64,000 bases of DNA, taken from positions 9,176,001 through 9,240,000 of the forward strand of contig JAHQIY010000002.1 of assembly GCA_019054805.1 (NCBI GenBank), read 5' to 3'. Positions 47,284 to 58,604 of the stretch are shown here, piece after piece (the first letter of the stretch is position 1; every line of letters begins with the position of its first letter). Made by a program: the position numbers and the translations under genes. The notes beneath the pieces are model-generated. The model was given only the letters and a program-made list of their open reading frames with translations. It did not search any database and was not told the DNA's origin. The stretch is from Brachionus manjavacas. Taxonomy: Eukaryota > Rotifera > Eurotatoria > Ploima > Brachionidae.

Positions 47284-47499
47284 ATACGAAAATATGAAGA
47301 TAAGAAAAAAGATTCCGGCAGCAACAAAGAAAACGATAGATCGTCCGAACACGAACAGACAAAAACCATTTAAACCGTAATTTATTTTTTTAATTAAAGA
47401 ATTAAAAAAAATATTTTATTTTTTATTGTTTTGAAAATTTTCTAGGTTATAGATAAATAAATGTCAATTTTTTTATATTCAATTGTGAGTTATGATCCA

Positions 47500-48420
47500 A
47501 TTAATAAATCATTGATTCCAATAGCAGATTTTTTTTCAACTGAAAATGACACGTCATCATTTAAGAAATTAAAACCCGATTGATTTCCGAAAACCATTGT
47601 TACAGATTTTAGCTAGGCAAATATAAACGCACTTTTGAGGATCATTTTTTTGAACTGTGATATTATTCAATATCTGAAATTAAGCTACAACATTGTCGTT
47701 TTGAAAGATTATTCCTTTTCGAAAATTTTAAATTCAAAAATCTATATTTTTTCAACTCATTTTTTAAAAATAATAATCGATGATCTTGATAATGTTAGTA
47801 TAACAAAGGGAAAAATAAACGATAAGATGCGTGCAGCATTTATTAATTGCTTTACAATGCTTCAAAACTCTTCCTCGATTGATGAATTTAATCAGAATTT
47901 GGAAGATATGGTCACTCTATTTTGTCAACCTAAATTATCTCAGTTATTACTTCGTTCGCTAGTAAGAAAGAGATTAGCATTAGGAATTATGACTGGCTGA
48001 ATCAACTTTTTTAAAAATTTGATCGAAGTTTTTGATAACTTCAAAGGAATCTCGAAAAGAAGATATATATTTCCCACATGATATGTCTAAAAATTATATT
48101 TTGGGTTCAACATTTACAAATGTCTTTGAGAAACGGTTGAGTTTTTATAAAAAATGCATTTAAGAAGAGTCTAAGGATCAAATTATTAAAACAATTGAGT
48201 TTTACAAGCCAATTTTGATGAAAATAGAAAAAGGATTCATTTGGTACCTTTATGGAGTGGAGTTCTAATTTCGTTGGAAAAAGACTATTTTCCTCAAAGA
48301 TCTCGACTAACACGATTGACTAATAATCCTGTAGAATAATGGTTTGGATATTTCAGAAATAATATTCTAGACATAAATAAACGTTTAAATTTAATCGTCT
48401 TCTATTTCAAAGCGAAATTA
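47500..48420 (+). pseudogene. DDE-like transposase with invertebrate-type motifs, decayed
   Basis: Blocks in several frames: PKTIVTDFS (47,585; likely first catalytic Asp), SKIYIFSTHFLKIIIDDLDN, KMRAAFINCFTMLQNSSSID (47,635-48,000) and LTRLTNNPVEWFGYFRN-like sequence near 48,310-48,360, where a TAA replaces the residue after PVE. The order TDFS...THFLK...NNPVE matches a widespread but poorly classified group of invertebrate transposases often joined to a Ulp1-type protease, which indeed follows at 48.95 kb. The superfamily name is uncertain. Confidence 0.55.
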
Positions 48421-48949
48421 TAATTCCATTTTACAGTTTTCTTTCGATGAAATTTAAACAGTTTTATGAAATAGATTGTATCGATTTCTCTAAAATCAAA
48501 GATGGACACAACAATTCTGAGGAAGAAGAAAATGGGAGTTTAAAAAGGAAAATTAATTAACAAAAGAAAAAGGAATATATTTTACTAACAAGTTTATTTT
48601 TGGGATTGACAATTTTAAGCAGGAAGATTCCCTCAAAACTCAGTTTCGTGGAAAAACAGAATTGTTTTAAATACCATTAATAGATGTTGAGAATTCCGAA
48701 ATTTAGTGCCGAAGTTTCGATTTGTTTCAGGGACCAAATCTTTTTTTATTCAAATTATTCGAAAATGACATGCAAAAATGTTTTTGAGCTTCTAAATAAT
48801 GACCTGTTAAGTGACGAAGTAAATATTATTTTTTAAAAATATTTTAGTTTTTAAATTTGATTTGTCAATTTTAATTTTTAGATTATTTTCAATTATTTCA
48901 AAACTAAAGGCCAAACATTTAATATTCATTAAGAATCATTGATTATTTT

Positions 48950-49288
48950 TCGATGATTTTCAAAAAATGGATTTTAAGGAAATTTGTACATCCTTTGCAA
49001 AATGATGGAGTAAGCTGTGGTGTTTTTGTTTGTATGTTTTTCGAAAACTTATTAAATGAAAAATGCCCATATCGATTCAGAAAAGTGATTTTTGATGAAT
49101 TATATAAAGAAAATTTGAAATATGTAGGCAAAGTGTATTTATGTTGTATATGTGGTAAGAAAGATTCCGATCAAGAAATAATAGGTTTTGATTGCATTCA
49201 TTCTTATCATTCAAAATGCTTAAAAATAAGAGAAAGCGAGCAATGTGATATTATTGATTGCTTACTTGTAAAATACAACCATTCTTAA
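48950..49288 (+). CDS. Ulp1-type cysteine protease tail with zinc-binding C-terminus
   Basis: Residues 15-35 read HPLQNDGVSCGVFVCMFFEN, the Gln...Asp-Gly...Cys-Gly active-site block of C48 (Ulp1/SENP) proteases, with the nucleophile Cys and the oxyanion Gln. The catalytic His/Asp region should lie upstream near 48,700-48,900, where the frame is broken. The C-terminal 50 residues hold CCICGKKD, DCIHSYHSKC and a CDIIDC pair, a PHD- or RING-like treble of metal ligands. C48 proteases remove SUMO-like tags or act as element proteases. It is probably the C-terminal part of the transposase polyprotein. Confidence 0.65.
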   Translation, partial: SMIFKKWILRKFVHPLQNDGVSCGVFVCMFFENLLNEKCPYRFRKVIFDELYKENLKYVGKVYLCCICGKKDSDQEIIGFDCIHSYHSKCLKIRESEQCDIIDCLLVKYNHS

Positions 49289-49467
49289 ATCTGTGTTTCT
49301 TAAGATCAAATAAACTCTAAATTTTAAAATTATAAATCTAAAAATTCTTTTTTTTTAATTTGTTCGCCATTTTATCGTCTTTATAAACAACACTTATTTA
49401 AAAATTCATATTTAATATTGATTTAAAAACTCGAAATTTAGATTTTAAAAAAAATTTAAACTAAAAA

Positions 49468-52400
49468 ATGAACGGAAACTTCAGGAAGTCGAATTCTAAC
49501 GAAATATTGGCTAGTTTGGCCAAGAAAACTACTGGAAATACACTTGTAAGGGAATCGAAAAGTGAATTAAATATTGTGAGACCAAAAATTCAGGAACAAT
49601 ACAAAGAAGTTTTAAAGAGATTTTTCGCAAACTACCCAAAAAATCTTTTTAATAACTACATCAATTGTTTAAAGGTTGTTTAATTTTAATTATAAATATA
49701 AATTTATAAATTTTTCTTTAGAAATATGTTGATAAAAACCCTTTTGAGCATCAGAGAGAAGATAATGAATTCTTTTAAAGGGAGTTCAGAAATAAATCAA
49801 CAATCTCGTAAAGATTTTCTTTGTTAAAATTTTATTAAAATGTTAAATAATTATTAACAAAGAACAACCAACAACAACAAGACGAAAAAGAAAAGCGACA
49901 GTTGTTAAATCTAATTCCGAATCAGAAACACCTCTTTCACTAATAATCGATGGTCACCTCTTTCACTAATAATCATCAAACAATCAGAAACACCTCTTTC
50001 ACTAATAATCATCAAATTCTGAGCATGAAATAATAAATTTCATGCTTAGAATTTGATGTAGAAGAAGTTATCAGCTCAGAGAAAGAAGATGGTGAAATTT
50101 CAGATTCTGTAAAGGAGGATGGTGAAATTTCATATTCACAGTTTGATGAATAAGAAGTTATCAGCTCAGAGAAAGAAGATGGTGAAATTTCAGTTTTTGT
50201 AAAGAAGGATGGTTAAATTTCATGCTCAGAATTTAATGTAGAAGAAGTTTTCAGCTTAGAGAAAGAAGATGGTGAAATTTCAGATTCTGTAAAGGAGGAT
50301 GGTGAAATTTCATATTCACAGTTTGATGAATAAGAAGTTATCAGCTCAGAGAAAGAAGATGGTGAAATTTCAGTTTTTGTAAAGAAGGATAGTGAAATTT
50401 CATGCTCAGAATTTAATGTAGAAGAAGTTATCAGCTCAGAGAAAGAAGATGGTGAAATTTCAGATTCTATAAAGGAGGATGGTGAAATTTCATATTCACA
50501 GTTTGATGAATAAGAAGTTATCAGCTCAGAGAAAGAAGATGGTGAAATTTCAGTTTTTTTAAAGAAGGATGGTTAAATTTCATGCTCAGAATTTAATGTA
50601 GAAGAAGTTTTCAGCTTAGAGAAAGAAGATGGTGAAATTTCAGATTCTGTAAAGGAGGATGGTGAAATTTCATATTCACAGTTTGATGAATAAGAAGTTA
50701 TCAGCTCAGAGAAAGAAGATGGTGAAATTTCAGTTTTGTAAAGAAGGATAGTGAAAATTCATGCTCAGAATTTAATGTATAAGAAGTTATCAGCTCAGAG
50801 AAAGAAGATGGTGAAATTTCAGTTTTTGTAAAGAAGGATAGTGAAATTTCATGCTCAGAATTTAATGTAGAAGAAGTTATCAGCTCAGAGAAAGAAGATG
50901 GTGAAATTTCAGATTCTGTAAAGGAGGATGGTGAAATTTCATGCTCAGAATTTGATGTAGAAGAAGTTATCAGCTCAGAAAAAGAAGATGGTGAAATTTC
51001 AGATTCTGTAAAGGAGGATGGTGAAATTTCATATTCACAGTTTGATGAATAAGAAGTTATCAGCTCAGAGAAAGAAGATGGTGAAATTTCAGTTTTTGTA
51101 AAGAAGGATGGTTAAATTTCATGCTCAGAATTTAATGTAGAAGAAGTTTTCAGCTTAGAGAAAGAAGATGGTGAAATTTCAGATTCTGTAAAGGAGGATG
51201 GTGAAATTTCATATTCACAGTTTGATGAATAAGAAGTTATCAGCTCAGAGAAAGAAGATGGTGAAATTTCAGTTTTTGTAAAGAAGGATAGTGAAAATTC
51301 ATGCTCAGAATTTAATGTATAAGAAGTTATCAGCTCAGAGAAAGAAGATGGTGAAATTTCAGTTTTTGTAAAGAAGGATAGTGAAATTTCATGCTCAGAA
51401 TTTAATGTAGAAGAAGTTATCAGCTCAGAGAAAGAAGATGGTGAAATTTCAGATTCTGTAAAGGAGGATGGTGAAATTTCATGCTCAGAATTTGATGTAG
51501 AAGAAGTTATCAGCTCAGAAAAAGAAGATGGTGAAATTTATGATTCTTTTGAGGAGTACGGTGAAATTTTATGCCCAAAGTTAGATGAAATGTTTCATAG
51601 AATTATGAAAAAGTTGTAAAAGAACAAGAGTTTTCAGAGCAAGAAACCTCAAATATTAAAAGAGAACTTGAGAAAATCATGATAAGATTCAATTTAGAAG
51701 ATGATCATGAGGACCTAAAGAAGACATATGAAGATATTCAAAAAGATAATTCACTATTGCAGTCCACAATGAAGTATAATTCTTCATTAATTGCTGAATT
51801 AAAAGATTCGTTATCAAAAGGTAAAAATTAAAATTTGTGAAAAAAATATTTTGAAATATATTTCTAGAGTCCCAACAATTTAACCAAATTCAAATAAAAA
51901 AGAAAATTTATCAATATACAATGAAAATGAACAAGGTATATTTTTAAAATATATTGTTTGTTCATTTAATTTTTTCAATTTCTAATTTAAGAAATGTCCG
52001 ATTTGAGTAAACGACTTAATGAGAGAATAAAAATTAATGAAGAACTAAAAAATACATATGAAATTAAGCTTAAGAAGACAGCTGAAGAATTTGAATCAAA
52101 TTAAGACAAAGCATCTTTACTTAGCATTTCAAAAATTTTAATTATAATTTTAAAAGTAATTTCTTGCAATCAGGAAATTTTTTTTAAAAATCTAGAAAAA
52201 TTAAAAAGCGAATATGAGGAAAATATGGTAATCCTGAATTCCGAATTTGAAATTAAAAATAACAACCATTAAATAATGCAGTAATCAAACAATTCAGAAA
52301 AACTGAAACTTAGAAAGCAGATTTCTGATCTCAAATTTGCGAATAAAACTAAGAAACAAAACTTGTCGACAATTAAATCGAAAAGTAAAACTATTTAATT

Positions 52401-53750
52401 TCATTCTTTAATACAATTTTATACTAATATTTAAATACTAATTTAGTTCTGAAAGAAAACAATGAAAAATTAAATGCAAAAGATGAGCGTCTAAAAGAAT
52501 TAGAGCAAAAAATAAAAGAAAATGAGAGTATGACGTCAAATCTCGAATCGGACCAGAAAGCGATTTTTGAAAAATTACGAACGTCAAAAGTTCAAGGTAT
52601 AATCACTTTTCGATGAAATATTGAATATTTTTTATTTGTTATTATTTTAATTTTTAAGAGACTAAGCATAAAGATGATTTGCTAAAGGACAAAGAACAAC
52701 AGCTAAAGGAATATGAATTAGCACTAGATGACAAAAGAAAAGCAAAGTTCTGATCTCAAATTTGCAAATAAAATGGAAAGCTCTTTCCTCTGGCAAGATA
52801 CTAATAGCCAGAATTCTTATAGAAAAACTGATTTTGAAAAGGGCTATGGAAGCAAATTATCAGTTTCTGTCGATGTTATTTAATTTTACAAATTAGATAT
52901 ATACATATATTTTTTATTCAGATTTTAATAAAAATCATAATTTGGAACATAATGATTTTACAATAATATCAAATAATCAATCAAAATGTCCTTCAAAAAA
53001 TTGCGATGGTTCTGGAAACACTGAGATTGGTCGTAATAAGCATTATTGGTATGATCTTATTTCATATTTATTAAATTATCAAAGTTATCATTATATTTAA
53101 AGTTTTGCTAATTTTCCGAAAAATTCTGTCAATGCTATAATTATCAAGTACAAAAACTTTTTCGAAGAAAAAATATTAGATCTCAAATCGGAAAATGTAT
53201 ATCTTAACAACCTAATTAAACCGGACGATTTAAAAAAGAATATTTTTTTTTTTGCTTGAGGATAGCAATTTTTTAGTTGAACGAAAGTCAGATTATAATA
53301 AAGTAATTCTATTTTTTTAAACAATTTCAAGACCATTTTATTTTTGAAGAATATGAATGATAATAAGAAAGAGTTTGTCAATGAAAATAATGAAAGCCAT
53401 TACGATGATCTTATAACCAAAATTCAACAATTGGTAAATTTTAAAAAATTCTGAACTAATAATTTTTTGTTTTTCAAATTTTTATCCTTATTTTGAAATC
53501 GCTTTGTTGTTTTACTTTAAATATATCATAGGGATTTCATAATTCTCTGAATTAAAAGATAAAAAGACATTATTGGAAAAATTTAGATAAATTAAAGCTT
53601 GAATTTCAAAATTCATTAAAACATTTAAATAAAAGACAAAAATTTCCACGTAAAATCTTTGTTAAAATTTACTAAAATTAAAGGAAAATGAGCAAATAAT
53701 TTTAAAAGAAAGATTTGATGAGAAAACTTTACCCCATGGAGATACCAAAG
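49468..53750 (+). pseudogene. acidic-repeat coiled-coil gene, interrupted by Gypsy 2
   Basis: First exon 49,468-49,674 (EILASLAKKTTGNTLVRESK, VLKRFFANYPKNLFNNYINC), then 49,722-49,780 and a Lys/Arg-rich block at 49,885. The repeat array of 50,030-51,540 follows. From 51,590 come coiled-coil exons: EFSEQETSNIKRELEKIMIR, DLSKRLNERIKINEELKNTY, NEKLNAKDERLKELEQKIKE, DDLLKDKEQQLKEYELALDD, each bounded by short introns. The frame is cut at 53,750 by the Gypsy element; a last block lies at 60,150-60,350. Several stops fall inside the repeats. Long coiled coils suggest a structural or scaffold protein; the role is unknown. Confidence 0.45.
50030..51540 (+). repeat. acidic coding minisatellite, about 120-bp higher-order units
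   Basis: A 60-bp basic step (GAAGTTATCAGCTCAGAGAA, AGAAGATGGTGAAATTTCA) alternates with variants to give 120- to 240-bp higher-order units, more than twelve in all. Reading frame: EEVISSEKEDGEIS, DSVKEDGEIS, CSEFDV. Some variants contain TAA (GAATAAGAAG, GGTTAAATT) in the same phase, repeated with the unit, so stops were amplified with the repeat. Confidence 0.85.
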
Positions 53751-53920
53751 TTTAATAGCGTGAGCTATTAGATAACTAAAAAGAGAGAGAGGGAAAGGAA
53801 AATAAAAAAACTTTCTTCTCTACTTCTTTATTAAATATTAAAAATAAAAGTTAAAACAAATATATTTAAGAAATCCAGCAAGCTCCCAGAAGGCCGGGGT
53901 CAGCTGGAGGGGGTGTTACA
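53751..53920 (-). repeat. Gypsy 2 3' LTR
   Basis: 170 bp, matched by 59,909-60,078. Preceded (coding strand) by a purine-rich GAGGGAGTAA that may act as the polypurine tract. Confidence 0.9.
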
Positions 53921-54097
53921 TTACTCCCTCGCCGTGGGAGAACGGTTCCCGACGTTCGGGGAGTAAAAATAACATAAAAATACAAATTAACACAAAAAGC
54001 AAAAAATGGAAATCAAAACAAACTAATAACAATAAAAATAAAAAACAAAAATAAAATAAATAAAAAAAATAATAATAAAATCTAATTGTGAAGTTCC

Positions 54098-54645
54098 TTC
54101 GTGATTTGGGCTGCGGGTCCCAAATCACGAATAAAAATAAAAAATTATATATCACTTCGATTTTAAAGGGTTTACTTATTTAAATCCTAATTTAAATTTA
54201 ATTTAAATTAAATTTACATATTAATTCATATTTTGACATTTTTATTCTTTTTCATTATTTTTAATTATCTTTTACGATACATTTTCAAAAAACTTTTCAA
54301 TTGATTTTTTTTTACTTGAAAATTTTTCTTTTAAAACTTAAAAAGATATCAAATTGTTTAATTTTATTAAATTAAAAAGCAAAATTTAATCTTGAGCTCA
54401 ATTAAGTAACGAGACGCATTTATAAAATTAAGCTTTTGAGTTAGATATGGTTAAACAAATTCATAACTTGAAAGAGAGAATTGAAATTGTTTAACTTTAT
54501 TTTATTCAAAAATTGATTTTAAATCTTGAGCTCAGTTAAGAAACAAACAAATAACAATAAAAATAAAAAACAAAAATAAAAAAAATAAAAAAAATAATAA
54601 TAAAATCTAATTGTGAAGTTCCTTCGTGATTTGGGCTGCGGGTCC
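54098..54645. other. fold-back junction and foreign insert inside Gypsy 2
   Basis: A 13-bp palindrome (TTCGTGATTTGGG and its complement, 54,098-54,110 and 54,119-54,131) leads into about 415 bp of AT-rich DNA carrying one to two units of the 135-bp satellite. About 100 bp before the palindrome (54,020-54,118) are then repeated at 54,545-54,645, after which the element resumes. The AT-rich part is also present at 61,649-62,063 beside the second Gypsy 2 copy. It looks like a template-switch or recombination scar. Confidence 0.75.
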
Positions 54646-55178
54646 CCTTGAGTTCCTAGCTCTTGCCATCGTCGCTGAGAGACCTATGCCTCTACCTCGC
54701 CCAATTACCGCTCCGAACAGGGTGTCGAGGCGGACACTTATTTGGGAGTCGGGGTACAGTTCGATTCCCCGACCTGGCGTGGAGACGAGTGTGTGTTCTG
54801 TTTCCTTTTCCGTCTCACTGCTGGTCGTATTTGAAGTGGCGTCTTCTTCTGACCGGCTCCGATCCGTCCGTTCATAGGGTCGGTTAACTGGTACCCAACA
54901 GGAAATATAATTTTCCGGACCACAAATCATAATCTGCCCATCGAAGGAAGTGGTCCGGATCATTTGCATGAGCCATTTGTTCTCTTGTCACTTGTTCATT
55001 GTTAGGAACAGTATTGGGGTGGGCCGCCTTTCTACGATGCGGCACCTGAGAAGTCCCCACGCTCACGACCACCATTTACCCAAATCCACTCTTCTACCGC
55101 GCAACGGGTGACGTTGACGTCTCGATCGGGACGGACCTCGGACGGAACTTGCTGTTCTGAGCAGAGTTGCTGAGTCAT
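54607..55178 (-). CDS. Gypsy 2 extra ORF downstream of integrase
   Basis: Two consecutive frames: from about 55,178 (TQQLCSEQQVPSEVRPDRDV, CAVEEWIWVNGG) and 54,969-54,607 (TSFDGQIMICGPENYISCW, PYERTDRSRSEED, a Thr/Ser/Glu-rich middle, LYPDSQISVRLDTL, GRGRGIGLSATMARARNSRG). A TGA separates them in both copies. No transmembrane segment, so not an envelope. The Gly-Arg-rich tail suggests nucleic-acid binding. The same ORF at 62,125-62,697 shows that it belongs to the element. Function unknown. Confidence 0.55.
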
Positions 55179-55557
55179 GTTTCAGTTTTGAAAATTAAAA
55201 GTTTTGAAAATTTTAAAATGAAATTTTCTCTTTCTTTTTTCACGTGCTAAGGAAAGCACAACTTTCTTACAAAAACTTTCTTTTCAACGTGCCGTTGAGA
55301 GCACATCTTTCTTACAAAAAGGTTTTTTTTTTTTTAATAAAAATTAATTTAAAAAAATCCTAATACTTTGATATAGTGCAACCGATCTTGTGGCCTCCTA
55401 GACCTTTTTGGACGCACGGTGTCTTCTAGTTTACCCCCGTTCAACTCGTTTTTAGCAACATCCACTTGCCTTCGCAAATAGTTGTTCGGTTCAAAAACGG
55501 AGGTACCGGAACCCGATTCGGTACGGTTTTCCGGCTGAGTGTTGTCTTCATTCAGAT

Positions 55558-56798
55558 CTAAAAATCTGGATCCATCCAGTAACTGTCTGAGTTAATTCCA
55601 GCAGCGCTGTTATGTATGTCGTTGGTTTCGGTAACTTGAGTTTCCGCGTCTGTCGACCATTTAGCTTGGGCGTTACCTGAACTGTTCACTGATTCCTCGA
55701 TCATTGTTTTATAGTAGGTGTTACTGGGTGGTTTAAAACACCTTTTTAACCTATTAGCGTGGACCAACTGTTTCTTTTGGTTAGCATCGGCCCGGATCAG
55801 GTAATTATTTTCACTTAGGACTTCGACAACGGTGAAAGGCCCTTTCCATTTATGGCTCAGTTTCTTTGACACGCCCTTCTTGTTAGCTTGCTTTAGCAAG
55901 TATACCCTGTCCCCGAGAGCGTAACCAAAAGGCCTTACATTTCGGTCCGCGTAGAATTTAAATTTACTCACTTTGACGTCTGCATTTTGGGCTACGGTCT
56001 CATAACATCTGAGCAGATCGGCTCGGACTTTGCTTGCATACGACAGTAAATCTAAATTCAAATCCAGGTCTGGGGCAGGGAACAACAAGTCCACGGGTAA
56101 CTTTGGATTTCGACCATAGATGACTTCAAACGGTGTTAAGCCCGTCGTATGGTGCACCGCAGTGTTATAGGCAAACGCTAACTTAGGTAGGTATTTGTCC
56201 CAGTCTTTTTGTGAGTCGGCCACATAACACGCCAACATTTGTTCCAACGTGCGGTTGAATCTCTCAGTTTCCCCGTCACATTGCGGATGGTACGCAGATG
56301 TCCGCAGTCTTTGAATGTCTAGCAACTCATAGAGCTGATTCATCAGTTCCGATTGGAAGTTGGTTCCTCTGTCCGACAGCGCAGCTTCAGGTACACCATG
56401 CCGACAGATAAATTGAATCAAACAATCCGCCACTTCTTCCGCCTTTTGCGACTTCAGCGGAAACAGCTCCACGAATTTTGAAAAATGGCAGACAATCACC
56501 AAGATGTAAAAAGAATCGCTTTCTGTCCGGGGTAACGGACCCAATATGTCTATGTTATTAAACGGAAAGGTCTGCTGGACCTAATCGGAACTATGGGCTG
56601 CTTGGTATAATTTTTTGGGGCTTTTACTAATGCGCATTGATCGCATTGCTGGATATACTCGGCTACATCTTTTAAGTATTTGGGCCAGTAGAACCTATGT
56701 CTGATTTTGTCGGTTGTTTTATCTACCCCAAGGTGTCCCCTGAACGGATCGTTATGAACCTTTCTTAGGACTTCTGTTCGATCCTTTACCGGGACCAC
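55558..56798 (-). pseudogene. Gypsy 2 integrase
   Basis: Frame 56,798-56,550 holds the HHCC zinc site (HNDPFRGH, CDQC). After a frame change, 56,544-55,558 holds the core: the Asp of NIDILGPLP just upstream, ALSDRGTNFQSE and CDGETERFNRTLE, giving the Asp-Asp-Glu triad, and a C-terminal GPY/F-like SHKWKGPFTVVEVL. All catalytic residues are present; only the frame change near 56,547 separates the domains. A serine/asparagine-rich tail ends the protein. Confidence 0.85.
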
Positions 56799-57077
56799 AT
56801 ATTGATAATGTATCCCAGACTCATCTTTGTCATAACGCCGATAAACGTTTTTTCCGAAAATTTTAAAACGCCCAAATTGGCACCAGTAGATAAAAAGTTC
56901 TGGATTTGTTTTGTCACATGTATCCGGTCTCGCCCTTGTTCTTATCCAACTGTGCAGCTCTGCTATAGCATCATCCTCGAGCTGGTCTTCATTGAAATCG
57001 GTTTGTTGAAAAAACCAGATTATTAATCACTAATCCTGGGTCCCTAGTGCTCTCTTCTTCCACGTCGTTTTCTTCTT

Positions 57078-58604
57078 CTAACAGCCATCTAGACAGTGCA
57101 TCCGCGTTACCGTTCTCATGGCCTTTGCGGTATTTAATATCGAACTCGTACATCCGTCGTTAATTTTTAAAACTGCAGCTCGGATCCGTTCAAGCACTGT
57201 CCGTACGTGAATGTAATGCTCCTCCAACGTCTTCGAGAAAATGATAATGTCGTCCAAATAGACAAGGCAAAAAACGTTCAGGATTCCTTTAAGTGCTTTT
57301 TCCATTGTCCGCTGAAACGTCGCCGGTGCATTTGTCAGCCCGAACGACATGACGTTGAATTCAAATAAACCAAATTCGGTGATGAATGCAGTTTTCGGCT
57401 TGTCATCCTCCTTAATTCTAATCTGATGATAGCCCGAAGTCAAATCCAATTTTGAAAATTTAGTCGCTCCGTTCAGCAGGGCAATCAACGTTTCAATTTT
57501 TGGAAGTGGATAGCTATCCTTGGTGGTAACCTCATTAAGTTTCCGATAATCGATACACAAGCGAATTTTCCCATTAGTTTTCTTAATTAACACTATGGGG
57601 GAGGCCCATGGAGAATCGCTTTCTCGGATCAGATCTGCCATCAACATGTCATCGATTTGCTTTTTGACTTCGTCACGCAGCGAGAAAGGGATCCTTCTTG
57701 CGGGCTGTCTTATGGGTTTATTGTTAATTAATTCTAACCCATGTTCGCAAATGTTCGTTTCTGTTATCGAATTCAAGTCTTTTCCTATAATATCGGAGAA
57801 CTCGTCTTCAATTATTAACTTGTACGTAGCAGCATTTACAGTCCCGATGTTTGCCGGCTCTTCCACCGTTCCGGAGTTATCACCTTCTAAATCGGGCACC
57901 TTTGTAAAGTTGCAAGTTAAAATTGTCCCTGATTTTTTTTGTGACAGCGCGGACCTGATGCATTCCAGATAGTCCTTTATGTCTGCCAGTTTAAAGGCTA
58001 CGTCTAACCCGAGTAAACAGTCGTTTACCAGTTCATCCACTACAATTATTTCCACCTCACTCTCAAAACTTATCAATTTCACGGAACATTTTCCCTTTCC
58101 AATTACTTTGACGGGGCCACCCACACAAGTCTCCAAAGTTTCATCCAACGGTTCCAAGGCTGCATCGGGTGTCTTACAATGATCCCAGATTCGCTTCGCA
58201 ACTATTATACTAACCGTCCCAGTGTCTAGTAGGAAACTCACGGGTTTGCTGTTCATTTCCAAAGTTCCCACGATACTTTTGTCAAATATTATCTGGTTGA
58301 TTACTTGATTAGACAGGCTCTGCTCTACTCTATTCTTATTACCCAGCATTGACAGTTTCATTTGGTTTTTTCTTGAATAGCAGTCTGCTATCAGAAGACC
58401 TGGTTTTCCACAGTGCAGGCATAATTTTCCATTTCCTTGTGAGGTTGGTTGTTCAAATTGCTCTCGCATTTTCGGACTAGATTCATTCATTTGATTCTTC
58501 CTTAGGTAACAGTCGGCTCCCCAATGACCTTTTTTGCCGCAGAAAAAACACCTTCTCACCGCTTGGATTGTTATATTGGTCAATTTGGTTCGACCAACTA
58601 ACAT
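57078..58604 (-). CDS. Gypsy 2 Pol: zinc knuckles, protease and RT
   Basis: 508 codons. Residues 17-32: CFFCGKKGHWGADC, a normal CCHC knuckle; residues 60-75: CLHCGKPGLLIADC, where Leu replaces the His. The protease follows with FLLDTGTVSIIV and DCLLGLDV. RT: SPWASPIVLIKKTNGKIRLC, IDYRKLNEVTTKD, FSKLDLTSGYHQI, FEFNVMSFGLTNAPATFQ and YLDDIIIFSK with the catalytic YLDD. After the palm the frame jumps near 57,160 to the end of RNase H (other frame: YEFDIKYRKGHENGNADALS), so thumb, connection and most of RNase H are deleted. Confidence 0.85.
   Translation of the reverse strand: MLVGRTKLTNITIQAVRRCFFCGKKGHWGADCYLRKNQMNESSPKMREQFEQPTSQGNGKLCLHCGKPGLLIADCYSRKNQMKLSMLGNKNRVEQSLSNQVINQIIFDKSIVGTLEMNSKPVSFLLDTGTVSIIVAKRIWDHCKTPDAALEPLDETLETCVGGPVKVIGKGKCSVKLISFESEVEIIVVDELVNDCLLGLDVAFKLADIKDYLECIRSALSQKKSGTILTCNFTKVPDLEGDNSGTVEEPANIGTVNAATYKLIIEDEFSDIIGKDLNSITETNICEHGLELINNKPIRQPARRIPFSLRDEVKKQIDDMLMADLIRESDSPWASPIVLIKKTNGKIRLCIDYRKLNEVTTKDSYPLPKIETLIALLNGATKFSKLDLTSGYHQIRIKEDDKPKTAFITEFGLFEFNVMSFGLTNAPATFQRTMEKALKGILNVFCLVYLDDIIIFSKTLEEHYIHVRTVLERIRAAVLKINDGCTSSILNTAKAMRTVTRMHCLDGC

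Noticed and set aside
54626-54887. Plus-strand frames opposite the Gypsy 2 extra ORF
   Set aside because: Shadows of the minus-strand frame, which lies in the element's coding direction.
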